Shown here: positions 1-7,844 of the stretch, piece by piece | Layout: every line of letters begins with the position of its first letter | How positions within the stretch are numbered: the stretch's first letter is position 1 | Assembly: GCA_003427395.1 (NCBI GenBank) | Contig: BFEA01000266.1 | Location: 456,935-480,990, forward strand | Reading direction: 5' to 3' | Source of the DNA: Chara braunii | Lineage: Eukaryota > Streptophyta > Charophyceae > Charales > Characeae | Length of the DNA stretch: 24,056 nucleotides | Notes under the pieces: generated by a model | Database searches by the model: none | What the model was told of the DNA's origin: nothing | The model's input: the letters and a program-made list of their open reading frames with translations, nothing else | Made by a program: the position numbers and the translations under genes

Positions 1-291
1 CCAAAAGGAAGTTTACATGGACACCATACTCGCCTGCGTTGCAGCGCGGGGGGAAACTGTCAGCATTGTCTATCTCTCAAAATATTGTTCACTCATCTTC
101 TCAAAAGATCTTACGCCAACACTGCTCCACGGGGTATTTTCACTTTTGTGTCGGTATACACCAAATTCACATTTCTGATGTACCAGCCGAAGTGGATGGG
201 TCCAACAAGTGGTCGATGGGAAATTTGCTTCAGGAGAAAAACCCACACCGCAGGCTGGTGGTTTATGATAGTGTATCAAGGCAGCTGCTTG
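1..291. other. No recognisable gene
   Basis: Overlapping short open frames exist on both strands here, but none resembles a known domain. The stretch could be the continuation of the Gag-like remnant to its right, too decayed to follow. No repeat or RNA gene is visible. Confidence 0.4.
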
Positions 292-909
292 TTAAAGCTT
301 TCGACTTGATCCTTGCAACCATGTTTTAGCTGGTTCTTCTGACAATGTAGCAATCATAGTGGCGGTGCTTGCAATGCGTTTTGTGGTAGCTTGTGGGTGC
401 TGCTTCACCTCATCTTGCCAAGCTATTACGTTCTGCTTGCCATTGAACTTATTGGGGGTGATAACACCTTGCACGGTGTGTTCGCATCAGCAGTAGTGAT
501 AGGCGCTGCAACAGGATCATGTGCAGGGCCTGGTGGTGTGGTGGGAGGAGGAAGCTCCAGGGGGATGGCTGGATTCATTGTTAGCAAGTTGAGGAGGTTA
601 GGTAGGTGGGCGGTTGTTGATGAGGGTAAACAAGCCGACAATTTGGCCTTGAACATCAGTAAGTGATTGAAGGAGACTGCCATTCTCTTCACAAACTCGT
701 TGCCATAGTCCAACAGGGATCAAGAATAGTCCGGCAAGTTTCTTGTCATTCCCATCAGGAGCCTCTGCAATCTTAAGTTGTGCCTTGCAAGCATTATTTT
801 GCTTAGCCTTTCTGTTTTCTGGTTGCTGTTTCAATTTTTGAAGGGCTTTCTGTGCCACTTGCCACTTCTTATCTATTCCAATGCACTCCAGTGTTTGATG
901 AATCTTCAT
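292..909 (-). pseudogene. Possible retrotransposon Gag remnant
   Basis: Read on the minus strand, three overlapping frames succeed one another. The first is a Lys/Gln/Glu-rich probable coiled coil (598-909). The second is a proline-rich linker (around 500-560). The third, around 300-470, contains KFNGKQNVIAWQDEV and, further on, LSEEPAKTWLQG. The order coil, Pro linker, then a segment with an early F-x-G and W and a later aromatic W near the end is like the start of Ty3/gypsy Gag capsid domains. Frame changes near 600-700 and 430-470 break it. No zinc knuckle or protease follows to the left. This is a pattern-based guess and an unrelated decayed protein is possible. Confidence 0.33.
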
Positions 910-1269
910 CAGAAGAAGGTGCCATAACTACAATAGAAGTCCGCTCCTTGGGTAGGTTAGAACAACCTCATTGCCCTTGCAGTTAGTTTCGGAGTGTGTT
1001 GTTATGGAGTGAGTTGACATGGTCAATCCAATCCTCGTTGTACACCAATAAACACTCCAAAAAGACTGAGAGAGGTGAAATTCCTTCGCTAGGACAATCA
1101 TTTAATCAAGACAGAGGGTAACGACTAGCAACCAAACAAACATGCAGAATCCAATCTTTGAACTGAGGGGGCAATCAAAGTTTCTTGAAAGACCTCACAA
1201 ATACGGTAAGTCGACTATTGACTGTATTGGAGAGGAACAGAATGAAATCCAATCCTGGAACTGAACGGG
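910..1269. other. No recognisable gene
   Basis: There are only short, unsupported open frames here and no repeat, RNA gene or retroelement domain that I can recognise. It separates the Gag-like remnant from the GTCCCAA-rich repeat. Confidence 0.4.
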
Positions 1270-1490
1270 AAATTGAAGTGAAAGGATTTCACGCTGTCCG
1301 CATGTCCCAATCCCAAGTCCCAATCCCAGAGTCGCTAGTCCCTGTCCCGGAGTTGCACCTGGGCCCAGTCCCAATCGGTCCTGGTAGGTCCCAGGCTAGG
1401 TCCTAGGAGTCCGGTAGGTCCTAGCTTTCAAAGCGTTGTTGGGTCCAGTGGGAAGGAGTTGTAGGCTGGTACCCGACAAGAAAAGTCTGC
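1270..1490 (-). repeat. LTR U3-like fragment, GTCCCAA-rich
   Basis: The stretch carries degenerate GTCCCAA/TCCCAAGTCCC motifs around 1303-1440. Landmarks in it (GAAAGGATTTCACGCTG near 1282, the CCCAA run, GGTAGGTCCTAG near 1420, CCGACAAGAAAAGTC near 1472) occur in the same order in the reverse complement of about 9620-9460, the centre of the A/B palindrome. It therefore looks like a diverged U3-type LTR piece in the minus orientation, directly outside the 3' LTR of element A. The homology was judged by eye and is diverged. Confidence 0.45.
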
Positions 1491-1762
1491 AGTTCCAAAG
1501 TTGAAATGAGCCAAGTACTTGTCAAGCTCAACCTCACATACATCAAATGAACATTCATATGAAAGTTCACACATCAGAAGCCAAATCGAGATACAATCAA
1601 TACTCGAAGATGACTTCACCAATATTATTATCAATATACAAGAATGTTCGTCTCCAGCGGCTCTGCCGCACACACACACCCAACGGGTTTCAACTGGATA
1701 GCGGCTATGGCTTCTCTCTTCTCTCCCTCTCTTAGTCTTGCTTCTCTCTCTGACCTGACTTG

Positions 1763-1767
<5 letters not shown>

Positions 1768-1826
<59 letters not shown>
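1768..1826 (+). repeat. (CT)n microsatellite inside LTR
   Basis: There are about 29 uninterrupted TC/CT dinucleotides. The equivalent place in the other LTR (about 9069-9096) has only a short, interrupted CT stretch, so the tract grew after the element inserted, or shrank in the other copy. Confidence 0.97.
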
Positions 1827-1828
<2 letters not shown>

Positions 1829-1860
1829 CCTAGATCGTCACCCTGGATACACCCGCTCAG

Positions 1861-1953
1861 GTAAGCTCCACCTTGGCGGCTATGGCCGCCCACCTCCTGA
1901 ACTACCTCTAGCCTAACTATGAAGTATCTCACAAGCGCCTTCTTCTTCTTCAG
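1861..1953 (+). other. Potential mini-intron, antisense to element A
   Basis: On the plus strand CTCAG|GTAAGC matches the 5' splice-site consensus. A run of CTT repeats ending in CAG 93 bp on resembles a 3' splice site. The same pair is kept in the other LTR at 9127-9208 (82 bp). No transcript evidence is available, so use in splicing is inference. Confidence 0.3.
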
Positions 1954-1982
1954 GCGCACAGTGCCCAAGTTGCCTTAACACA

Positions 1983-1995
1983 CTCTCGCCGCCCT
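1983..1995 (-). promoter_or_regulatory. Candidate polypurine tract of element A
   Basis: On the minus strand AGGGCGGCGAGAG sits immediately before the TG of the 3' LTR. That is where plus-strand DNA synthesis is primed in LTR elements. It contains two C residues, so it is an imperfect tract. Confidence 0.4.
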
Positions 1996-2027
1996 AATTT
2001 CGAGGTCGTCCGAGAAAAATGTCAACC

Positions 2028-2510
2028 TTATCGATCGTACACATTTACTCCTCGTTGAGCCCTCTCACAATAGGAGACAATGTGAGGGGCTGTCTGTATT
2101 AGTTCTTCCCCGGGGAACCAGCGATCCTCGCTGTGTTCTTGATAGGCGAATTTGACCTTGTATTGTCTTTGCGGTCTCCCTCGGCGAACTGTATGGAAAG
2201 TATCCTCAGCAACTATTCGGTCTACGTCATAACCTCCATCCATATCAGGCGGGATCATGGAATGTTGGGAGGGAAATTGATCGTTTGTAATACAGGGAAG
2301 TAACTTAGATGCGTGGAATACCGGATATGTGTGCAGGTGGGGCGGAATCTCGATAGTATAGGTCGGACCATCTGCTTCTCCCTTGACATCTGAGATTTGC
2401 CATGGTCCCCTATATGCAGGTAACAGTTTCTGCGAGATCCCCTCTTCAGGAACGAACTCCTTAGACTTAACCCAGACCAAGTCACCTACTGCAAACTGCG
2501 ATGGTCGTCA
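2028..2510 (-). pseudogene. Integrase C-terminal tail and chromodomain (A)
   Basis: This is the last part of Pol. It begins with VWVKSKEF and LLPAYRGPW, the GPY/F-type integrase tail that binds DNA. A PVFHASKLL segment follows, then a chromodomain (YDVDRIVAEDTF ... QYKVKFAYQEHSEDRWFPGEEL). In chromoviruses this domain binds chromatin and directs insertion. The frame is open for about 150 codons and stops at 2028, 45 bp before the LTR. The residue expected to be the cage Trp in YLVKW-type chromodomains is Phe here (KVKF), which suggests the variant, non-canonical class. The join to the integrase core upstream (2508-2708) needs a frame change. The chromodomain call is firm; the functional state is unknown. 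Confidence 0.85.
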
Positions 2511-3100
2511 ATGTTTGTTAGCTTGCTCTACCATTTGGTGCTGGGCCTTAAGGATGTTCTTCTTGACCTGCTCTAGATCCTTCTCGTACTGAATGACACA
2601 CTCCCTTGTACCGGGCGACGGTCTTTGAATCTGATCTGGATTCAAGCAGTCAATCGGATGTCGGGATTGTTGTACACAGACTGCACTTTGGGAAGATGTT
2701 CGTCCCAATCGATCTGGTCGGGCTTAATGTGCATGCGTAGCACTTGCTGGAGCAACTTGTTCATCTGCTCTGTCTGGCCGTTAGTCTCCGGGTGTCTACC
2801 GGAAGACATTGTGAGCTTCGACCCATATACTTTCATCAGCTGTTGCCAATGCTCGCCAGTGATTGTACTATCTCTATCACTAACTATTGTCAGCGGGTGT
2901 CTGTAATCATTCACCCAGTGATTGAAGAATTATCTAATCACTAATTATGTCTTGGCCTCGACAGGCAGCGGAATAAAAACAGCAAATTTACTAAGGCTAT
3001 CTACTACCACCGCCACTTGACTCTTCCCGCTTCTGCTCTTGACCTTTGTGTCGATAAAGTCAATAGATAAGGAGTCACCGGGACCGACGGGACAGGTAAC
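2511..3100 (-). pseudogene. Integrase catalytic core (A)
   Basis: Integrase joins the cDNA to the host chromosome through a D,D-35-E triad. The first Asp is visible in SIDFIDTKVKSRSGKSQ (about 3040-3070), followed by VVVDSLSKFAVFIPL. The second is in TIVSDRDSTITG and the Glu is in SGRHPETNGQTEQMNKLL (2642-2914). All three catalytic residues are present, but the core is split by stops and a frame change around 2915-2945, and again near 2640. It continues into the tail at 2510. As sequenced it cannot make one polypeptide. Confidence 0.88.
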
Positions 3101-3123
3101 GGTCTCCACAGACCAAGGACGCC

Positions 3124-3352
3124 AGCGTGGAACTATTGTTCCGCTGACATACTTGGCATCCGGTATAGGACCGTAGGTATAGGCAATGCAGTCATGCTTC
3201 ATNCCGACCCAGGTATAGGACCGTAGGAGACTAGCATAAGGGGGCGAGCGTGGAACTATTGTTCCGCTGACATACTTGGCATCCTTGGATGTAAGCAATG
3301 CAGTCATGCTTCATGCCGACCTAGGTATAGGACCGTAGGAGACTAGCATAAG
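3124..3352. repeat. Near-duplicate segment around an N (assembly gap)
   Basis: The block from AGCGTGGAACTATTGTTCCG to GAGACTAGCATAAG is present twice (3124-3240 and 3247-3352) with a single N at 3203 inside the first copy. The first copy also has an inserted GGTATAGGACCGTAGGTATA piece. A one-base N with repeated flanks is typical of a mis-joined gap, so the frame damage here may be artificial. Confidence 0.8.
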
Positions 3353-3437
3353 TCTTTCTCCAACCGAAATGGCCCTTAGTGTCGTGGCATTCCCCCAAGA
3401 TTAGACTCTTGACTGTCTCGTCGTTCGGAATGCAGAG
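3203..3437 (-). pseudogene. Integrase zinc-binding (H2C2) region (A)
   Basis: Minus-strand translation just right of the duplicated block reads ECHDTKGHFG, then YASLLRSYT, then GCQVCQRNN. The His pair and the CxxC pair form the HHCC zinc-binding N-terminal domain of retroviral-type integrases. It lies between RNase H and the catalytic core, as expected. A stop interrupts it and the N-containing duplication repeats its second half. Confidence 0.75.
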
Positions 3438-4187
3438 TCAGTCAAACCTGTCTGTCTTTTCAAATCGTAGTCCATTGGACACTCTATAGTCTGGGACTTT
3501 GTGTGGCGCAATCTGCACTTTCTTAATTAGTGCGTTGTAAACAGGATCCCTAGCATACACAACTTTAATCTGTCGCTGCAGCTCAGTGCCTGCATCGAGG
3601 TAGGTCACAATGGCACCGAAGAAATTGGCCCATCTACTTAGTGCGTCAGCGATGACGTTGTATTTGCGCTTGACTGGTTTCCACTCGAAGTTAAACTGAT
3701 CAATCGCCCCAGCGCACCTAGTCAACTTGGGGGTCACCCGGGCCTGGGTTTTCAACCAGCAGAGGGTCTCGTGGTCAGAGTAGACTTTAAAGTGCCTTTC
3801 TAGGAGATAGTGTCGCCAGTGGTTTAGTGTTTCTAGCAAGTCGAACAGCTCGCGCTCATACGTCGATGCAATGACCTTCTCACTAGGCAATTGACAAGGC
3901 ATAAACACGAATGACCTATAGCTGTCTCCATCATTTCGTTGGAGTACAATGCCAATTCCATATTGGCTCACATTAGTTGTAACAATAAACGGAAGTAATG
4001 GGTCTGCCCCTTTCAAGACCAAATACTCAATCAATGACTTCTTCAATTTCTTGAAGGCTGAGGTACACTCCTTGTCCCAATTCCAAACTATTTCTTTTCT
4101 CAGCAATTTGTGCAGTGGTGCAACGATCGTTGTGGAATTTGGTACAAATTTTCGGTAGTAATTGGCTAGTCCTAAGAATGACTGCAA
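3438..4187 (-). pseudogene. RT thumb/connection and RNase H (A)
   Basis: A 249-codon open frame. It starts with FLGLANYYRKFVPN, the connection region after the RT palm, and goes through the RNase H domain to a linker (LQRQIKVVYARDPVYNALIKK). RNase H removes the RNA strand during reverse transcription. Of its acidic residues, the Glu (TYERELFDLL), the second Asp (VYSDHETLCW) and the last Asp (NVIADALSR) are kept. The first Asp in the usual TTDAS motif is Asn here (TTNVSQYGIG, codon at 3972-3974), which should abolish or cripple metal binding. The frame is otherwise the best preserved piece of Pol in this element. Confidence 0.92.
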
Positions 4188-4389
4188 CTCAGTCAGTGTA
4201 TGTGGTGTGGGCTAATCCCTGATTGCTGCTATCTTTGTGTCTTCCGGTGGGAGTCCATCTCGTGGCCTAAGTATAACACTTGACGCTTCGCCCATTCACA
4301 CTTCTTCGGGTTCCTTGAACTTCACAGTGTGCAACTTCTCTAAGATCAGACGCAAATGTTGCTGATGCTCCTCAAGTCTTACTAAAAAT

Positions 4390-4930
4390 CAGAATATCGT
4401 CTAAGTAAACGACTACGAACTTGTCTAACCATGCACGGAAGAGATCATTCATGCATCTTTGGAAGGTAGCAGGGGCATTTGTCAGACCGAACGGCATGAC
4501 CACAGTGGTCGTAGTGAGTTCTAAAAGTCGTTTTGTGCTGATCTTCGGGCTGCACCTCGATCTGATGATAGCCCGATTTCAAGTCAATCTTGGAAAAATA
4601 CTTGCATCCATACACCCTATCCAGTAGATCATCTATCTGAGGCAACGGTTCTGCGTTCTTCACCTTAATCGCGTTCAAACCCCTATAGTCAATTCACATT
4701 CGTAGTTGGCCTTCCCTCTTAGCCACGAATAGACCGGTGCACCATATGGCGAGGAGCTAGGCTTAATCCACCCCTTCTCTATGAGTTCATCAAGCTTCCT
4801 GCACAGCTCATTGAGTTCTTTGGGAGATAAATGGGCCCCTTGGGAGTCTTGCTACTAGGCTCTATCTCTATCCGGCGCTTGATTTCCCTTTCCACGACTC
4901 CTGTCGGGGTCGCTCCTACACCAGTGAACT
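4390..4930 (-). pseudogene. Reverse transcriptase palm (A)
   Basis: RT copies the element RNA into DNA. On the minus strand the frame at 4445-4678 reads NAIKVKNAEPLPQIDDLLD and then [14 protein letters not shown], whose [10 protein letters not shown] is the RT motif carrying the first catalytic Asp. A frame change near 4500 then leads, in another frame, to [13 protein letters not shown]-like residues and to the active site FVVVYLDD, with YLDD at 4396-4407. The two catalytic Asp are intact. Upstream (4680-4930) weak matches in shifting frames (DYRGLNAI) connect to the protease. At least two frameshifts disable the domain. Confidence 0.88.
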
Positions 4931-4933
4931 CTT

Positions 4934-5443
4934 TTAGCAGTTTTTCACTGCGGGTGGTGTTGGCTCCTCCTCCTTCTTGCCCTCACGAACTGGTCTAACA
5001 TACGCTACGATGAATTGGTAAACCAAATCGGCCTTGACCACGTGCCTGGCAAACACAGGGGCACTCGTACAACAAAGGGACATATTGGACTCTACTCCAG
5101 ACTCATGAAACTGTCGCATTTTCTTTTCGCCACCGTCGGGGCTGGGCAGCCAGCATTTGTGCTCGACTATCTTCACATCAGCCTGCACAACCTCTCCCCA
5201 ATCTGTCCCTAGAATCAGGTCAAAAGGTAGGCTATCCTCCACTAAGAGGGTCAGGGAGTATGCCCTTACCCCTTTGACGTACTCCTCTACTCTCATGTCA
5301 CGATTGTCTGCTAGCCTGCTCACGATTGACTCATCCAATTTGAGAACCTTCATGTTGAGGTGCATCTTCTGCAGTCCCCTTCGACTAATGTAGCTACACG
5401 TAGGTCCACTATCAACTAACGCGCCTACTCGCTCTCTACTCAT
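4934..5443 (-). pseudogene. Retropepsin-like aspartic protease (A)
   Basis: A 169-codon open frame. ALVDSGPTCSYIS near the start is the D-S/T-G active-site motif of retropepsins, and LPFDLILGTDW is the paired hydrophobic ILG motif that follows about 70 residues later. The enzyme would act as a dimer to cut Gag-Pol into its parts. It lies between the zinc knuckle and RT, as usual. Pro replaces the commonly seen Ala after DSG, but the catalytic Asp is present. The ORF ends before RT, so it is isolated by frame changes on both sides. Confidence 0.85.
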
Positions 5444-5454
5444 TTCTACATTTG

Positions 5455-5800
5455 CTAAATTAGTTGTCGTTTACTCTTTTTTTTCATTTCGGCCCAAGCT
5501 TGGCGACAAGTAATCATCTCATCACCGATGCTTGTGAGGGAACCACCCAAAGAGACCCTAGCACAAGTGGTCTCCCAACAACTAATTGGGTGGGGGCCTA
5601 CGCCAGTCTTTGCCATAGGGGCCTTCAGACAGGAGGGTGCCTGGTTAGCGCGCTCTTCTATCTGTCTGTCTGTATCTGAAGGCCTAGTAGAAGCAATTGC
5701 GACTCCTACTGGCTTCTCCCTTTTGGGTAGCGATAGTCGGGGCAAAAACAGACAATGTGGTTGGGATCACCACATTTTAGGCATTGATTGGTAGTAAGCC
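5455..5800 (-). pseudogene. Gag CCHC zinc knuckle and Gag-PR linker (A)
   Basis: Minus-strand translation at about 5740-5785 gives CLKCGDPNHIVCFC, which fits CX2CX4HX4C exactly. This is the nucleocapsid zinc knuckle that binds the element RNA. After it a frame change near 5745 leads into an Arg/Pro/Ser-rich linker (5455-5745) with no known domain. The linker runs towards the protease. The knuckle residues are all intact. Confidence 0.85.
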
Positions 5801-6164
5801 TTTTCTACCACAATGATTGCTCTATGCCCATCTCTTTCCATGGCTTTCCGTTTGCAATCCCTGGATGTGCTGGCCATGGTTTGCGCCCTCTACCTCTTCC
5901 ACCTGTGCAGGAGGAACGTCCACCTTGTGGGGAACCATAATCCCTACCTTCTACGTAATAGCTACCTTCGCTACTACTCCCCTGGGTGCCACATCCTCTT
6001 CCTCCACCTCTTCCTCGACCTCCTCTTCCTTCTTGTTGCCCTCCCCCATGGGCTGCAACAACCGAGTAGTCCCCTCCCTGGGCTACTTGGTAGCTGTTGG
6101 GGTCTTCTAGTCCGTAATTTATGTTTTTGTAGGGTAGTGTTTCCACTCTCCCTCCCTCGAACAT
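5801..6164 (-). pseudogene. Gag C-terminal RGG-rich region (A)
   Basis: The frame is rich in Arg-Gly-Gly. It reads QGGDYSVV, then GRGGRGRGGGRG, then GSPQGGRSS and GGRGRGRK, leading straight into the zinc knuckle. RGG boxes bind RNA, so with the knuckle this is the nucleocapsid half of Gag. The same order (AQGGDYATVVARAGG, then GRGRGGRGRGG) is found in element B at 12801-12950, which confirms that the two Gags are related. Its start codon is shared with the frame of the capsid end. Confidence 0.75.
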
Positions 6165-6166
6165 AA

Positions 6167-6720
6167 CTAGAAGACTCTATCCATCCCTTTTATACTACCT
6201 GCTATAGTTTTATTCTTCCATTGCCCTCCTTTGTGCAGGTCCTTCCAGTAATGACAGTGATAGGCCTTCATTAGGAAGCCGGCCTGATCTACGGCGATCT
6301 TACTAAATTTTTCATAAGTCATGTCGTCCTCTTTCGTACGGGGGTATAAAGTGGTCCATAGGGGATCAGGCATCTCTCTTGCGAAGTTATTCGGAATTTG
6401 AGTAGGGGTTAGAGCGTGATCGGGACATTGCAATAACTCATCCATGGTGACGTTCAACGCAGCGATGCTCTTCCATTTCCGATCAACTATATTGAGAATC
6501 AAGTGCTCAATGCGCCGGGCCAGGTTCTTATCCTCGAACCTCTCCTTCAGGGCCTTAAAAAAATCCTCTATTCAAGTGCGCTTAGAGTATTCCACCATTG
6601 ACGAGCAGCCTGCCTCCTTCATTAGGGAAATGGCAAAATTGGCGGCATCCCCACCAAGGCACGATCTTGCCATCATGACACGGTCCCAATATGGAATTAA
6701 CTGTGCATATAGATGCGTGC
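6167..6720 (-). pseudogene. Gag capsid region (A)
   Basis: Frames on the minus strand read SCLGGDAANFAISLMKEAG (about 6580-6690), then FFKALKERFEDKNLARRIEHLILNI and KWKSIAALNVTMDELLQ (6420-6560), then TYEKFSKIAVDQAGFLMKAY (6167-6300). Element B has the same landmarks in order: SCLGGDAANYAISLAEAA, ILNAERGNWESVSALKAYVDNLL and TYEEFSKMSLEQVGFPQQA. The arrangement of a helical domain before an RGG/zinc-knuckle region is that of Ty3/gypsy capsid. A frame change near 6560-6580 breaks it. The assignment rests on position and on the second copy, not on a catalytic motif. Confidence 0.75.
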
Positions 6721-7061
6721 CCATATGCGCCTCCTACTGGTAAAAGTTTTCTTCTCTCTTCCCATTGTACGTTCATGGAAGCTTCACCTTCATCTTCTCT
6801 CTCCTTTCTCTCCCGTCTGGCTATTTGGGATATACCTTTTTGTCCCCCTCTTTCTTCGGGCCTCCATCACCATCCTCTCCACCTCCACTTCCTATTCTTA
6901 CTGTGGTGACAACTTCCACTAACTTCTTGGTGAAAACATTTTATAATTGTCGTGCATAATCCTCGATTCGTTCATGTATCTGGTGGGCGGAGGCACATAG
7001 GAAGTTATTCCATGTGCCTTTGAATTTTGTGTGGTGGTGGCAGAGTTGAGTAACTGTCTTG
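6721..7061 (-). pseudogene. Decayed middle of Gag (A)
   Basis: This lies between the charged coil and the capsid of element A. Short minus-strand frames continue here but no motif is recognisable. Its plus strand is pyrimidine-rich, so plus-strand frames look long but are low complexity. Confidence 0.4.
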
Positions 7062-7523
7062 TTAATGGCAGCGAGCTCCTGGGCTACGCGGAGTAGTTTC
7101 AATTACAAGTGCACGGTCATCCTTCCACTTACCTACTTGCTCTTTTTGTGTTCGTACCTTCCGTTGAATCTCTTCTCCTTCGGCCTTCAATCTCCTTTTC
7201 TCCTCTAACTCTTCCCTCTTCTTTGTTAGCAACAACTGGTGCAATATGTTTTCCCTCTCCTCCACCAGCAACGCACACTCATCATCATCCTCAACAGCTT
7301 CCACCTTTGCTGCAAATTCCTCTCTTTCCACCTCCGATTCGTCTGCCCATTCATCTTTATGGAACCCGAACTTCTCCATCCAAAATTGGGTGTCAAACGG
7401 GTAGAAACGCAGTTGACTCGTTTCTCCTCGTTCGACCGACCCTTCTTCTTCAACCCTGCTTTTGGGATCAATCAACCTCTCCTCCTCTCCTTCTTCTTCT
7501 TCTTCTTCTTCCTCTTCTACCAC
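7062..7523 (-). pseudogene. Gag acidic/coiled-coil segment (A)
   Basis: A 153-codon frame. It starts with a Glu run encoded by a CTT-type microsatellite on the plus strand (7485-7518) and ends with long Glu/Lys-rich heptad-like sequence (KKREELEEKRRLKAEGEEIQ). It would form a coiled coil that could help Gag multimerise. The segment YPFDTQFWMEKFGFHKDEW is the only less biased part. It sits between the N-terminal segment and the capsid. A matching charged stretch is present in element B (about 11460-12130), though not residue for residue. Confidence 0.6.
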
Positions 7524-7538
7524 TTCAACTTGTTGTTT

Positions 7539-7844
7539 CTATGTTTCTAGCATTGTTAACTTCTCCTCCTGATCTTTTCTCTCCTTTTCCAGTCTCTCTT
7601 TCCTCCTTTTCTTCTTTCTCTTCTCCTTCTTTTTCTCCTCCTCCTTCTCCGCCAGCCTCCTATCAATTTCGGTCTGCTGTTCGGCGGAGTATGGCTGCAT
7701 GGACGCCCCGGACAGACTCACAGCGTGCATGCCAAAGGTCCGGGCGAATCCCAATGGAAAGAGGAAATGAAGGAGGGGGGGCCATATAGCGGACAGGGCC
7801 AAGAAGCCAAACATCGGGTAGTCATCCATGACGAGGGTTGGCAC
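7539..7844 (-). pseudogene. Gag N-terminus: hydrophobic segment plus basic coil (A)
   Basis: The frame opens with ATG at 7844, and a second ATG follows at about 7814 (MFGFLALSAIWPPLLHFLF). That is followed by a hydrophobic stretch and PLGF, then SLSGAS, then a Lys/Glu/Arg coil. The plus-strand element B has MFAFLALSMIWAPLLRLIS and PLGF at the same place, so the second ATG is the more likely start. The hydrophobic segment is about 20-25 residues, long enough to touch a membrane, which is unusual for a Gag. A stop near 7540 separates it from the acidic segment. Confidence 0.6.

Larger units (their letters stand above)
1502..1982 (-). repeat. 3' LTR of element A (R-U5-like part)
   Basis: The 481 bp closely match 8801-9237 throughout, including the CACACACACA block, the ATAGCGGCTATGGCTTCTCTC block and the ATACACCCGCTCAGGTAAGC block. 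It has TG/CA ends on either strand. It is longer than the right copy mainly because of a CT microsatellite. The U3-like sequence found next to the right copy (9238-9525) is absent between this repeat and the coding end at 2028. Confidence 0.85.

Noticed and set aside
1296-1440. Regularly spaced TCCCAA motifs as a possible CRISPR-like array
   Set aside because: Units are irregular with no constant spacer length; better explained as degenerate LTR U3 sequence.
1644-1916. 90-codon ORF in the left LTR with a long Ser-Leu run
   Set aside because: The run is just the CT microsatellite translated. Kept only as part of the antisense-intron observation.
5813-6166. Plus-strand ORF opposite the RGG region
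   Set aside because: Shadow of the Gly/Arg-rich minus-strand Gag frame; its Leu/Pro-rich content is the expected antisense translation.
7109-7789. 226-codon plus-strand ORF rich in Leu, Pro and Ser
   Set aside because: It is the pyrimidine-rich complement of the Glu/Lys-rich Gag of element A; low complexity, no domain, wrong strand.
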